DNA from: an uncultured Bacilli bacterium
Lineage (GTDB): Bacteria; Bacillota_I; Bacilli_A; RF39; UBA660
Length of the DNA: 40,855 nt
Assembly (NCBI GenBank): GCA_934090595.1
Contig: CAKOJO010000004.1
Coordinates: 1 to 40,855 of the forward strand
Direction of reading: 5' to 3'
Numbering within the stretch: the stretch's first letter is position 1; each line of letters begins with the position of its first letter. The position numbers and the translations under genes were made by a program. Shown in pieces: positions 13,602 through 21,089 of this stretch. The notes under the pieces were generated by a model. It was not told the DNA's origin. It saw nothing but the letters and a program-made list of their open reading frames with translations, and made no database searches.

Positions 13602-13748
13602 GTCTTCTTTTTTTTCATCTTTTTGAGATTTATCTTCTTTTTCATCAGGTATATCAGGAATATCTATCACTAGTCCTAATTCTTCGGTTAATCTTTTTAA
13701 TTCATCATCAATACTTCTTATTTTAGTATTTTCATCTCTTAACGGCAT
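13593..13748 (-). CDS. 51-residue acidic small protein
   Basis: ATG at 13748-13746 is preceded by a strong GGAGGA; the frame ends with TAA at 13595-13593. The product starts MPLRDENTKI, has an amphipathic helix (IDDELKRLTEELGL), a Pro-rich turn (IPDIPDE) and a tail of alternating Lys, Asp and Glu. It follows the membrane-anchored gene at 13758 by 9 nt and is probably co-transcribed. No family was recognised; the highly charged tail suggests an intrinsically disordered adaptor. Confidence 0.7.
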   Translation of the reverse strand: MPLRDENTKIRSIDDELKRLTEELGLVIDIPDIPDEKEDKSQKDEKKEDKE

Positions 13749-13757
13749 GGCTCCTCC

Positions 13758-14951
13758 TTATGATTTTTTGTATACGGCATATCTATTGGTACTATTGAAT
13801 GATAACTCGTCATATTTTAATATTTCTCTTAAGTATCCATCATATAGATATAGTTTATTGTCTTTTACAAAGTATATATCTTCGTTATTCATTACGATGT
13901 TTGATGCCTCACTTTTAAATAAGACTTGTGTTACACCAAATGTAGAATTATACTTATGAAATGTATTATTCTTAAGGTAATAGTAATTATTATTTACTTT
14001 GTTTATATATTGATAATCAGATATTATATCAGTATAATCTTGTTCATATTTTATTTCTGTTTTTCTAAATTCATACATATTTATAGATTTGAACTCATTG
14101 TTTTGATATGTTAGTCCTCCATCATTAGTATTACCTACTTCTTCAACTTTTCTTTTTTTAGGATCTATTTTATATTGAATTAGATTGTCTTTGTCTGTTA
14201 GATATATCTTTCCATCGACTACTCCATTTATGTATGAATCTGTTGATATTTTATTCTTTAATTTAATTGTTTTCTTTTTATCATTTTTCATGTTGTAAAC
14301 ATATATTTCTTTAAAATCATGTTTATCATCATAGTTTGGTATTACATAGTATTTATCTACTTGAACTCCAAGTGTGTTTAGGTATGTGTCATTGTTAAAT
14401 GTATTTATTTTACTTAGATCTTTATTAGTTATTTTAAAGAATCCATTGTATTTATATAAGTAGATGTATGTATTATCACTTATATTATCTTGATAGACTT
14501 CGACTTGGTCTATTGTTTTTACTTTTGAATCTTTTACATTCCATGAAGGGTTATTGTATCCTAGTTGCTTTAATTCTTTTACGAATGATTTAATGTGTTT
14601 AGATGATTCGTAGTAGGATTTTAGTGTAGAGTTTTCTAGACAGATTATATCAGTGTTTTCTAGTGGTGTATAGATACATTTTATATCTTCAGTATCATAA
14701 TAGTATATTTTATCTATTACTTTTTTCTTTTTATGATATAGGTTTTCTGTGTCTAGTACAAAGTAATTGTCATCAATATTTATTTCAAAGTTATATCTAT
14801 CATCTTTATATATTTCATGTATTTTATATTTTTGGTCGTTATAATTTAATTCATAGTTTATATCATGTTCTTTTTTAAATATGTTTGCTATTAATTGTAA
14901 TAATAGTATTACTATGAATAATAATATAATTCTTTTTACTACTTTTTTCAT
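13758..14951 (-). CDS. Membrane-anchored extracytoplasmic protein, unknown
   Basis: 397 residues: one N-terminal membrane helix (about 7-25) followed by a long Tyr-, Asn- and Asp-rich region of repeated short beta strands (YxVIPNYDD, KIYLTDKDNLIQYKI, NNEDIYFVKDNKLYLYDG). The repeating x-I-Y-hydrophobic-x-D-x pattern suggests a beta-propeller, similar in style to the RCC1-like lipoprotein and to the protein at 23548. No catalytic motif is visible. It is in a unit with the RNHCP gene upstream (9 nt gap) and the acidic small gene downstream. AAGGAG precedes the ATG. Confidence 0.65.
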   Translation of the reverse strand: MKKVVKRIILLFIVILLLQLIANIFKKEHDINYELNYNDQKYKIHEIYKDDRYNFEINIDDNYFVLDTENLYHKKKKVIDKIYYYDTEDIKCIYTPLENTDIICLENSTLKSYYESSKHIKSFVKELKQLGYNNPSWNVKDSKVKTIDQVEVYQDNISDNTYIYLYKYNGFFKITNKDLSKINTFNNDTYLNTLGVQVDKYYVIPNYDDKHDFKEIYVYNMKNDKKKTIKLKNKISTDSYINGVVDGKIYLTDKDNLIQYKIDPKKRKVEEVGNTNDGGLTYQNNEFKSINMYEFRKTEIKYEQDYTDIISDYQYINKVNNNYYYLKNNTFHKYNSTFGVTQVLFKSEASNIVMNNEDIYFVKDNKLYLYDGYLREILKYDELSFNSTNRYAVYKKS

Positions 14952-14960
14952 TTTAACTCC

Positions 14961-15272
14961 TTAATCATTTATAACACTTAGTCTTATTATTTCATCCATG
15001 TTATCGTCTTTTGCACATATATTTTTTTTGATTTCTTTACATTTTTCACATTTATATATTATTTTGTATGTATCTTTATGTTTTTCTACTCCGATTGGTT
15101 TTAAGAATCCTTGACAGGTGCATTTTCTGTCTCCAGGGTTGTTGTCTATGTGAACTGAGTATAAACAATTAGGACAATGGTCTCTCGCAGTGTATCCTAG
15201 TGGTTTAACTATGGTATTACAATTTTTGCAAATAAATTCTTCATCAATCATTTTGAATCTTTTATCGTCCAT
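14961..15272 (-). CDS. RNHCP-domain zinc-ribbon protein
   Basis: 103 residues. FICKNCNTIV gives a CxxC near the N terminus, RDHCPNCLYSVHID is a variant of the RNHCP signature with NPGDRKC after it, and YKCEKCKEIKKNIC gives another CxxC. These are two zinc ribbons. RNHCP-domain proteins are short and widespread in bacteria, with no established function. CAAGGAGTGAT precedes the ATG. It is the first gene of the unit that continues with 13758 and 13593, and the pseudoknot/terminator element lies upstream at 15320-15388. Confidence 0.82.
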   Translation of the reverse strand: MDDKRFKMIDEEFICKNCNTIVKPLGYTARDHCPNCLYSVHIDNNPGDRKCTCQGFLKPIGVEKHKDTYKIIYKCEKCKEIKKNICAKDDNMDEIIRLSVIND

Positions 15273-15317
15273 GTTATCACTCCTTGATATAATTTTATCA
15301 CTTAATTATTAGTAAGT

Positions 15318-15388
15318 AAATAAAAAGAGCATTTAAGCTCTTTGATCTATATAAACGCTAAAGGGCTAGCGATTAGCGTTCTCCCTTT
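15318..15388 (-). promoter_or_regulatory. Pseudoknot-like leader element with terminator
   Basis: AACGCTAA (15354-15361) pairs perfectly with TTAGCGTT (15373-15380), and AAAGGG (15360-15365) pairs with CCCTTT (15383-15388). The two helices interleave in the order 1-2-1'-2', so they would form an H-type pseudoknot or alternate. On the minus strand it is followed by AAAGAGC/GCTCTTT (15344-15325) and a T-rich run, a terminator. The block lies 50 nt before the RNHCP start, as for a riboswitch or attenuator. No known aptamer was recognised. Confidence 0.5.
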
Positions 15389-15717
15389 ATAATATATTTT
15401 ATGTATTTAGTTTTTAGGTGTTACATGTTTAGTATATGCAGTTTTATTTAGTTTTATTCTTATTTAATTTATATTATTTACTTAGTGTTTTTATTTATTT
15501 TTAAATGATTATTAGTTTTTTATTTTTTGAAATTGTTACATGTTGTGATTATGTAACAAGCATATCTTGTTAATTTTAATTTTTTGTATTGTAGTTTATA
15601 CGATCATTTTGCGTTGTACCGCAAAATGATTATCTATATCATGTTTGCTTTCTTAACATGCAATGCTTTATAAAATTATTTCATTCTGAATAATGTTCTT
15701 CAATTAGTTTTATTATA
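15389..15717. other. Non-coding AT-rich stretch with inverted repeats
   Basis: No gene is visible. Two perfect inverted repeats stand out: TTGTTACAT (15533-15541)/ATGTAACAA (15551-15559) and ATCATTTTGCG (15603-15613)/CGCAAAATGAT (15620-15630). GTTACATGTT also occurs twice (about 15419 and 15535). They lie downstream of dinD on the minus strand and could mark the end of the cassette region, or be operators. Confidence 0.45.
15603..15630. repeat. 11-bp perfect inverted repeat
   Basis: ATCATTTTGCG and CGCAAAATGAT flank a 6-nt loop. No T run follows on either strand, so it is not a typical terminator. Confidence 0.6.
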
Positions 15718-16557
15718 TTAATCAAGATTTTTTGTCTCAAATTTTTTATTTTCTTTTTCTATTTCTTTTAAACTTTTGTATGGTGTTGGTAAGTCTTCAG
15801 GCATTGTTCCTCCTAATCTTTTAATGCTATTTCTTATTTCTTTTCCTACTTTATAATGAACATAGTTTGCTTTATATTCATTATCTACACTATCTCTTTT
15901 TAATTTAGCATCAGTTTGAGCAATTCTAAATATGTTATCTGCGAGTTCTTCACCACCCATATTATCTAGTATATTTTCTCTATATCTGAGCTTTTTTCTT
16001 TTAAAAATATCATCTGCTGTTTCTCCATTATAAAGTCCTTTATATCCAGCATTATGAAACCTAGCTAAATCTTTTACTCCACTTTTAACTGCTGTTTTAT
16101 TCAAATTATAATTACCACTTTTTACTTGATTTCTCCGATATAATCTTTTTTCATCTTCACTAAGTTTATTGTATTCTTTATCAGAAAGCTCTTGTTTTCT
16201 TGTTTGTATTGCAAAATAGGTTTGTCCTAGAGCAACCATTTTCTTCTTAGGATTTGCATTTTGAACTATTAAATAGCATATATATATATATCTAGATGGT
16301 CTATAGTCCTTAATAAATTCCTCTTTACCTTTACCCGTTTTTATTGGCTTCCTGACTTCAGGAAGCCAATAAGAATCATCATTATTACTATTTTGATAAG
16401 ATATAACTGCTTTTTGAATTACATTATCAAAATTTTCCCACTTACTATATTGTAGTATTAGCATTAATTCCCTAGCATGCCAATATTCATTACCATTATC
16501 ATCAATATGTTTAATGTCTTCGAAAACTTTTTCTGTATATTCTTTTATTTCATTCAT
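15718..16557 (-). CDS. dinD: DinD-like DNA-damage-inducible protein
   Basis: 279 residues. The N terminus (FEDIKHIDDNGNEYWHARELM then LQYSKWENFDNVIQKA) is the DinD pattern, related to BRO-N/antirepressor domains, and the middle (RYIYICYLIVQNANPKKKMVALGQTYFAIQT) is the conserved DinD helix region. E. coli DinD is an SOS protein that inhibits RecA; in many gut bacteria related genes sit beside restriction or mobile genes. The start MNEI and its ribosome binding site (AAAGGAAGATGAT) lie in the same repeated segment as that of the DUF1016 gene. A perfect 15-bp-arm palindrome lies inside the gene at 16341-16372. Confidence 0.88.
   Translation of the reverse strand: MNEIKEYTEKVFEDIKHIDDNGNEYWHARELMLILQYSKWENFDNVIQKAVISYQNSNNDDSYWLPEVRKPIKTGKGKEEFIKDYRPSRYIYICYLIVQNANPKKKMVALGQTYFAIQTRKQELSDKEYNKLSEDEKRLYRRNQVKSGNYNLNKTAVKSGVKDLARFHNAGYKGLYNGETADDIFKRKKLRYRENILDNMGGEELADNIFRIAQTDAKLKRDSVDNEYKANYVHYKVGKEIRNSIKRLGGTMPEDLPTPYKSLKEIEKENKKFETKNLD
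16341..16372. repeat. Perfect 15-bp-arm palindrome inside dinD
   Basis: Arms 16341-16355 (TTATTGGCTTCCTGA) and 16358-16372 are perfect reverse complements with only CT between them. In protein it covers YWLPEVRKPI. It is GC-richer than the gene around it. Confidence 0.85.
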
Positions 16558-16678
16558 TTTATCATCTTCCTTTCTATCTGCAACAAGTCTTAATTTTTAA
16601 CTTGTTGTTTCTAATTTTAAATGTAATACTTCCATCTTGATCTATTCTATATATCTTAGATTTTTCTAAATTATTTAA
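16546..16678. repeat. comEC 3'-end repeat, copy C
   Basis: About 133 bp nearly identical to the end of comEC (copy A, 18209-18395) including stop codon, ribosome binding site and first codons (MNEI) of the next gene. Homology stops at AAATTATTTAA (16668-16678). In this copy the comEC tail is fused in frame to the truncated DUF1016 gene. Confidence 0.85.
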
Positions 16679-17026
16679 TTCAGTGATTTTGACATAATAT
16701 TGAAACTTGTCATCATCAAACCAAATAATTTCACAAAAATGACTCCAACTTAATTTGGCAGACAGCGTCTGCCATTTTTGAGATACTTTATAAAATTGTC
16801 TCATATTTCTTAAGTTTCTTTGACTATATCCTGAACCCAATTCTTTAGTTAATCTTAATGAATACTCTTTAATAATGCTTTCTCCATATTTGTTTCCTGC
16901 ATCTAATAATAATTTTCCAACATTATAGTAAGCATTTAAATTACTTTTATTAATTGAATAATTTTTTATTGTTCTGTTTACTTCATTGTTTACTAGCACA
17001 TTCTTTATTTCATTATAATAATTCAT
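16574..17026 (-). pseudogene. Truncated DUF1016 gene fused to comEC tail
   Basis: The first 116 or so codons encode the DUF1016 N-terminal domain (NAYYNVGKLLLDAGNKYG, YSQRNLRNMRQFY, TLSAKLSWSHFCEI, WFDDDKFQYYVKI). The PD-(D/E)XK nuclease domain that should follow is missing. Instead the last 33 residues, from LNNLEKSKIY to KTCCR, are the C terminus of ComEC with one change (Ile for Thr). The junction falls at the shared bases AAATTATTTAA, so it looks like recombination between a DUF1016 gene and a comEC tail. AAAGGAG precedes the ATG. The protein may still be made but cannot be a nuclease. Confidence 0.8.
16756..16774. repeat. Palindrome inside truncated DUF1016 gene
   Basis: TGGCAGAC (16756-16763) and GTCTGCCA (16767-16774) are perfect 8-bp arms around AGC. 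It covers the codons for WQTLSA and corresponds in position to the palindrome at 17938-17954 in the intact paralogue, although the arms differ in sequence. Confidence 0.85.
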
Positions 17027-17034
17027 ATTTTACT

Positions 17035-17199
17035 CCTTTCTATCTGCAACAAGTCTTAATTTTTAACTTGTTGTTTTTAATCTTAAATGTAATACTTCCA
17101 TCTTGATCTGTTCTATATATCTTAGATTTTTCTAAATTATTTAATGTTTCTTTGTTTGGATGATTATATCTATTATTTTTACCTACTGATATTATTGAA
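17035..17199. repeat. comEC 3'-end repeat, copy B
   Basis: 165 bp matching the last about 51 codons and the stop of comEC with roughly six substitutions relative to copy A. It is not attached to a reading frame that begins anywhere nearby, so it is a detached, non-functional gene end. It sits upstream of the truncated DUF1016 gene on the minus strand and supplies its ribosome-binding region. The remaining 120 bp up to 17322 are AT-rich and show no gene. Confidence 0.88.
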
Positions 17200-17322
17200 T
17201 ACAAATAAATTGATATATGTTTATGTTCTTATATGTTTCTTATGTAAAAATAATTCTACTATTTGATGATTATAAAATTAAATTGATTAGTTATTTAAAT
17301 TAAAATATTATTAACTATCGTA

Positions 17323-18219
17323 TCATATAAGTTCATATTCTCTAGCAATTATCCTATCATCAGAACAATATCTAATTACATACTCATTATCTTGTTTGCA
17401 AATGATAATACCTACTGTTTCATTTTCTTCTAGTGTTTTTATATTTTTATTGATGTAATTCATGTAAGTCATAATTTGACCTGTATGTTCTTTTTTTAGT
17501 TCTGTTACTTTTAATTCTACTACTACATAACACTTATACCTAATATTATATAGAAGCAAATCTATATAATTATATCTATCATCTAATTTAATTTTATATT
17601 CATTATCAATAAAAGTGAAGCCATTACCTAATTCTTTTAAAAATGCTGGTATATCCTCAAGTATTAACTTTTGTAGTATTTTTTCAGATATAATTTCTTT
17701 TTTATCATTATTTCTAATATGAATTGGATTTTTAACAAAGTCTATTATTTTTATTTCATTTCTACTTTTTAATTTATTTCTTACATCTATGGGTAATCTT
17801 TCATATTCATTAGACTTTATTCTATTTCTTAATTCTCTGACATCTAAATTATAAATTTCACATTGATTTACATAATATACTATTTTATTTACGTCATCAA
17901 AAGATAACATTTCATACCAATGGCTCCATGTTAATTTTCCCGACAATGTCGGGACTTTTTCTATTATTATATAAAATTGTTTGATTTTATATAATAATGA
18001 CGTTGAATATTTCTTACCGAATTTAATTGTTAGTCTTTTAGAATAATTTTTTATTACATTCTTCCCATATTTGGTATCTACACCGTTAAGTAGACTTCCA
18101 ACTTCTAAATATGTTTTTATCTTTTCTTTTGTTTTGGAATAATCTTTTACATTTTGATATACTTCGTGATTTAATATTTTATTTTCAATTTGTAGGTATG
18201 TCTTATCTATTTCATTCAT
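17323..18219 (-). CDS. DUF1016 family predicted nuclease (YhcG-like)
   Basis: 298 residues with both family domains: the N-terminal DUF1016_N helical domain (TYLEVGSLLNGVDTKYGKNV, KQFYIII, TLSGKLTWSHWYEMLSFDD) and a C-terminal PD-(D/E)XK domain whose core is visible as NYIDLLLYN (Asp), then YVVVELK (Glu-x-Lys) and GQIMTYMNYI. These proteins are predicted DNA endonucleases found near restriction systems and mobile DNA; the cellular role is not settled. It starts 17 nt after comEC, and its ribosome binding site is part of the repeated comEC tail. A covarying palindrome lies at 17938-17954. It is likely acquired DNA. Confidence 0.85.
   Translation of the reverse strand: MNEIDKTYLQIENKILNHEVYQNVKDYSKTKEKIKTYLEVGSLLNGVDTKYGKNVIKNYSKRLTIKFGKKYSTSLLYKIKQFYIIIEKVPTLSGKLTWSHWYEMLSFDDVNKIVYYVNQCEIYNLDVRELRNRIKSNEYERLPIDVRNKLKSRNEIKIIDFVKNPIHIRNNDKKEIISEKILQKLILEDIPAFLKELGNGFTFIDNEYKIKLDDRYNYIDLLLYNIRYKCYVVVELKVTELKKEHTGQIMTYMNYINKNIKTLEENETVGIIICKQDNEYVIRYCSDDRIIAREYELI
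17938..17954. repeat. Palindrome inside DUF1016 gene
   Basis: TCCCGAC (17938-17944) and GTCGGGA (17948-17954) are perfect 7-bp arms around AAT. It covers the VPTLSG codons. Its inner GAC/GTC is shared with the paralogue at 16756-16774 and the outer pairs differ in a compensatory way. Confidence 0.85.
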
Positions 18220-18395
18220 TTTATCATCTTCCTTTCTATCTGCAACAAGTCTTAATTTTCAACTTGTTGTTTCTAATTTTAAATGTAATACTCCCATCTT
18301 GATCTGTTCTATATATCTTAGATTTTTCTAAATTATTTAATGTTTCTTTATTTGGATGATTATACCTATTATTTTTACCTACTGATATTATTGAA
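18209..18395. repeat. comEC 3'-end repeat, copy A (original)
   Basis: This is the genuine end of comEC (18236-18395) plus the spacer and first codons of the next gene (18209-18235). Copies B and C match it. Copy B matches up to base 18395, where comEC continues but B diverges. Confidence 0.88.
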
Positions 18396-20305
18396 TTTTT
18401 TGGATTTATTTTATCTATAAAGTATTTACTACTACTGGTGTTTGAACCATGGTGTCCTACTTTTAAAGCATCTATATTTTTTATATTGTATTTATCTAAT
18501 ATATCCTTTTCTCTTTCTTGTGATGCATCTGCCATGAATAAAAACTTTTTATTGTTATAATTTAGATAGATAACACTACTGTTGTCGTTTTCATTATTGT
18601 ATATTTTAGTATTTAAAAATTCTAACTTATAGTTACCCATGTCTATATTTTTTATACATTTATAATATTTAATACTTTTCTTATTTAATATTTTTATTAG
18701 TTCTTGTTCTAACTCATTATATGGACCACAGTTAAATATAACTTTTTTTATTTTGAAGTTTTCTACTAAATAAATTGATTCTTTCATATGGTCTTGATCA
18801 CCATGAGTTAGTATTAAATAGTCAACTCTTTTTATGCCAATTGATTTCATATATGGCAATATTTTATTTTTAGCTATTTGATATTTATATTCTTTATTTG
18901 AATAATTTATATTTCCTCCGGTATCTATTAAAATTGTTTTATTATTTATAGTAATTAAGGTACTATCTCCTTGATCTACATCTATAAATGTAATTTGATT
19001 ACTACTTACAGTTCTTAAACTAAGAAGTATTATAAACATTATAATTATTATATTAAACTTATTGCTATTCTTTTGCATTTTTCTGAAGTTTATTGTTATT
19101 AGTATATAGTAAATTATTATGAGTGGTATTGATAGTTTTTTAATTATTATGTTTGATATGTTTATATTACTTACTAATAATGATAGATTTTCATTTATAT
19201 CTATTAAGATTTTTAATATATTATCAAATGGTGGAAAAATGTATGTTATTAAAGTAAATGGTAATAAAACAAATGATACGTATGGTACAAAAAAAAGGTT
19301 GCATACTACTGATAAAGCATTTATTTGGTAAAAACTATTAACTAAGATTGGTAGCGACACCAGAGTGGATATGTATGATATGATTAGTGTCTTCTTAAGG
19401 TATGTTTTTTTATTATTTATTAGTTTGTTATATGTTATTAAATAGTAAGTTATTAAAATTGAGAATTGTAGTCCAATATTTAGTATGTTTTTAGGATTAT
19501 TTAATGTTATTATGAAGAGTGTTAATATTAATAGGTTTTTGTTTTTTATATTTAGTTTTAATAGTTTATTTATAATTATTAGGATTGTAAATATCGATGC
19601 TCTTAGTACTGACATGGAAAAGTTTGTTAAAAACATATAGTATATTAGAAATAGTATTGTTATTATACTTATTTTATTTTCTTTTAGTTTTAATTTTTTT
19701 AATATAGTATATAGTATAGTTAGTAGAATGTTTATATGTGTTCCTGATATAGCAAATAAATGACTTATACCACTTTTTCTATATGATGTTATTACATCTT
19801 CTTCTAAGTAAGAATTATTTCCTAGAATTAGACTGTTTATATAGGGTTTTGATTTTGGTATCTTTTCTTGTCTTTTTATTATTTTATTTTTTATTTTGTA
19901 GAAGATATTTTTGTTTTTAGTATTTATTTTTATATTAGTTATTTCTATTACTTTATATATTTTTTGATTATTTAGATATTTTTTATAGTTAAATGTATTA
20001 TCTAGTGTTTTTTGTTTTATTTCTTTTTCTTGTGCTGTTATAGTTATTATATCTCCAAGATCGTATTTATCATATTCTTTATCTATTTTATCTTTATCTA
20101 TGTAGAGGTATGCTAATATTTTTTCTTGTCCTTTTAAGATTAGTTTTATTCCATAGTCTTTTTTTGTTTTTTCTAGTATTTTGAATGATTCATTTTTTAT
20201 TTCTTTGTATGTAGATTCTTTTGTTATGTTTATTGATATTAGAAATATGATTATTGTTATTATTAGAAGTATATAATACGTAAAATCTTTTTGTAATAGT
20301 TTCAT
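18236..20305 (-). CDS. comEC: DNA-uptake channel protein ComEC
   Basis: 689 residues. N-terminal helices and an OB-like region are followed by the polytopic Competence domain (HLFAISGTHINILL near 180-195 is the conserved signature) and a C-terminal metallo-beta-lactamase-like domain (FIDVDQGDSTLI, ILIDTGG, LTHGDQDHM, GHHGSNTSSS). ComEC carries single-stranded DNA across the membrane, and the C-terminal domain is thought to degrade one strand. Length is close to the B. subtilis protein (776), slightly short. Its start overlaps the comEA stop by 4 nt. The last 33-51 residues are the segment duplicated in the cassettes downstream. Confidence 0.95.
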   Translation of the reverse strand: MKLLQKDFTYYILLIITIIIFLISINITKESTYKEIKNESFKILEKTKKDYGIKLILKGQEKILAYLYIDKDKIDKEYDKYDLGDIITITAQEKEIKQKTLDNTFNYKKYLNNQKIYKVIEITNIKINTKNKNIFYKIKNKIIKRQEKIPKSKPYINSLILGNNSYLEEDVITSYRKSGISHLFAISGTHINILLTILYTILKKLKLKENKISIITILFLIYYMFLTNFSMSVLRASIFTILIIINKLLKLNIKNKNLLILTLFIITLNNPKNILNIGLQFSILITYYLITYNKLINNKKTYLKKTLIISYISTLVSLPILVNSFYQINALSVVCNLFFVPYVSFVLLPFTLITYIFPPFDNILKILIDINENLSLLVSNINISNIIIKKLSIPLIIIYYILITINFRKMQKNSNKFNIIIIMFIILLSLRTVSSNQITFIDVDQGDSTLITINNKTILIDTGGNINYSNKEYKYQIAKNKILPYMKSIGIKRVDYLILTHGDQDHMKESIYLVENFKIKKVIFNCGPYNELEQELIKILNKKSIKYYKCIKNIDMGNYKLEFLNTKIYNNENDNSSVIYLNYNNKKFLFMADASQEREKDILDKYNIKNIDALKVGHHGSNTSSSKYFIDKINPKNSIISVGKNNRYNHPNKETLNNLEKSKIYRTDQDGSITFKIRNNKLKIKTCCR

Positions 20306-21018
20306 GTTGTTATATTATCCTTTATTTTGTTATATAGTGATTCTCCAATTCCTGATACTTCCATTATTTGTTCTTTGGTTTTAAATGGTGATTTAGTTCT
20401 GTATTCAATTATTTTTTGAGCTTTTTTCTCACCAATTCCTTTTAGAGTTGTTAATTCTTCAAGAGATGCAGTGTTTATGTTTATAATTGATGATGTTTTA
20501 GTTTCTTCTTTTTTAGATTCTTGTGTTTTTGTAGTGGTTGTTTTATTTTCTTTTTTATCTTGAGTAATACAAGAATCGTTTTTAATATTATTTTGTTCTT
20601 TGATGCAATTTTCTTCTTTTAGTTGTTCAGTTTCTTTTGTTTTAATAAAGTTTTTTACTTCTTGTTTACTGTAGATTATTATTACCATTTCATCTTTTAG
20701 TTGCATGCTTAAATTATTTACTGAAGTGTCTGCTTCGTTTGTTAATCCTCCGGATATTGAGATTGCATCTATTACTCTTTTGTCTTTTGATATTTTGTAT
20801 ACTCCTGGTTTTTTTACCTCTCCACGAATATCAATGTATATGTATTCTTGATCTTGTTCTTGATGGTTTTCTAATGAAATATCGTTTGCTGGTTCTTCTT
20901 TTATACTATTTTTAAAGTAATAGTATTGTAATGTGTTTGTTAGTATTATTAGTACTAATGACAGTGTTATGATAATTATTGTTTTATTATCATAAAAAAA
21001 ATCTTTTAATCTTTCCAT
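20302..21018 (-). CDS. comEA: DNA receptor ComEA
   Basis: 238 residues: N-terminal membrane helix (about 13-31), an SLBB domain (IYIDIRGEVKKPGVYKI, about 54-110), a Lys/Glu/Thr-rich linker and a C-terminal double helix-hairpin-helix DNA-binding domain (ININTASLEELTTLKGIGEKKAQKII then VSGIGESLYNKIK in two blocks). ComEA binds double-stranded DNA at the cell surface and hands it to ComEC. AAGGAGG precedes the ATG. The comEA-comEC overlap shows one transcription unit. Confidence 0.95.
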   Translation of the reverse strand: MERLKDFFYDNKTIIIITLSLVLIILTNTLQYYYFKNSIKEEPANDISLENHQEQDQEYIYIDIRGEVKKPGVYKISKDKRVIDAISISGGLTNEADTSVNNLSMQLKDEMVIIIYSKQEVKNFIKTKETEQLKEENCIKEQNNIKNDSCITQDKKENKTTTTKTQESKKEETKTSSIININTASLEELTTLKGIGEKKAQKIIEYRTKSPFKTKEQIMEVSGIGESLYNKIKDNITT

Positions 21019-21089
21019 AAATTCCTCCTTATGTGTTCATATATATAGAATTATGAAAAATTAAAAGTTCCTTTGTTTTTATTAAAATT

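Noticed and set aside
15718..18219. A restriction-modification or CRISPR system in the cassette region
   Set aside because: DinD and DUF1016 genes often sit beside type I restriction genes, but no hsdM, hsdS, hsdR, cas gene or spacer array is in the window.
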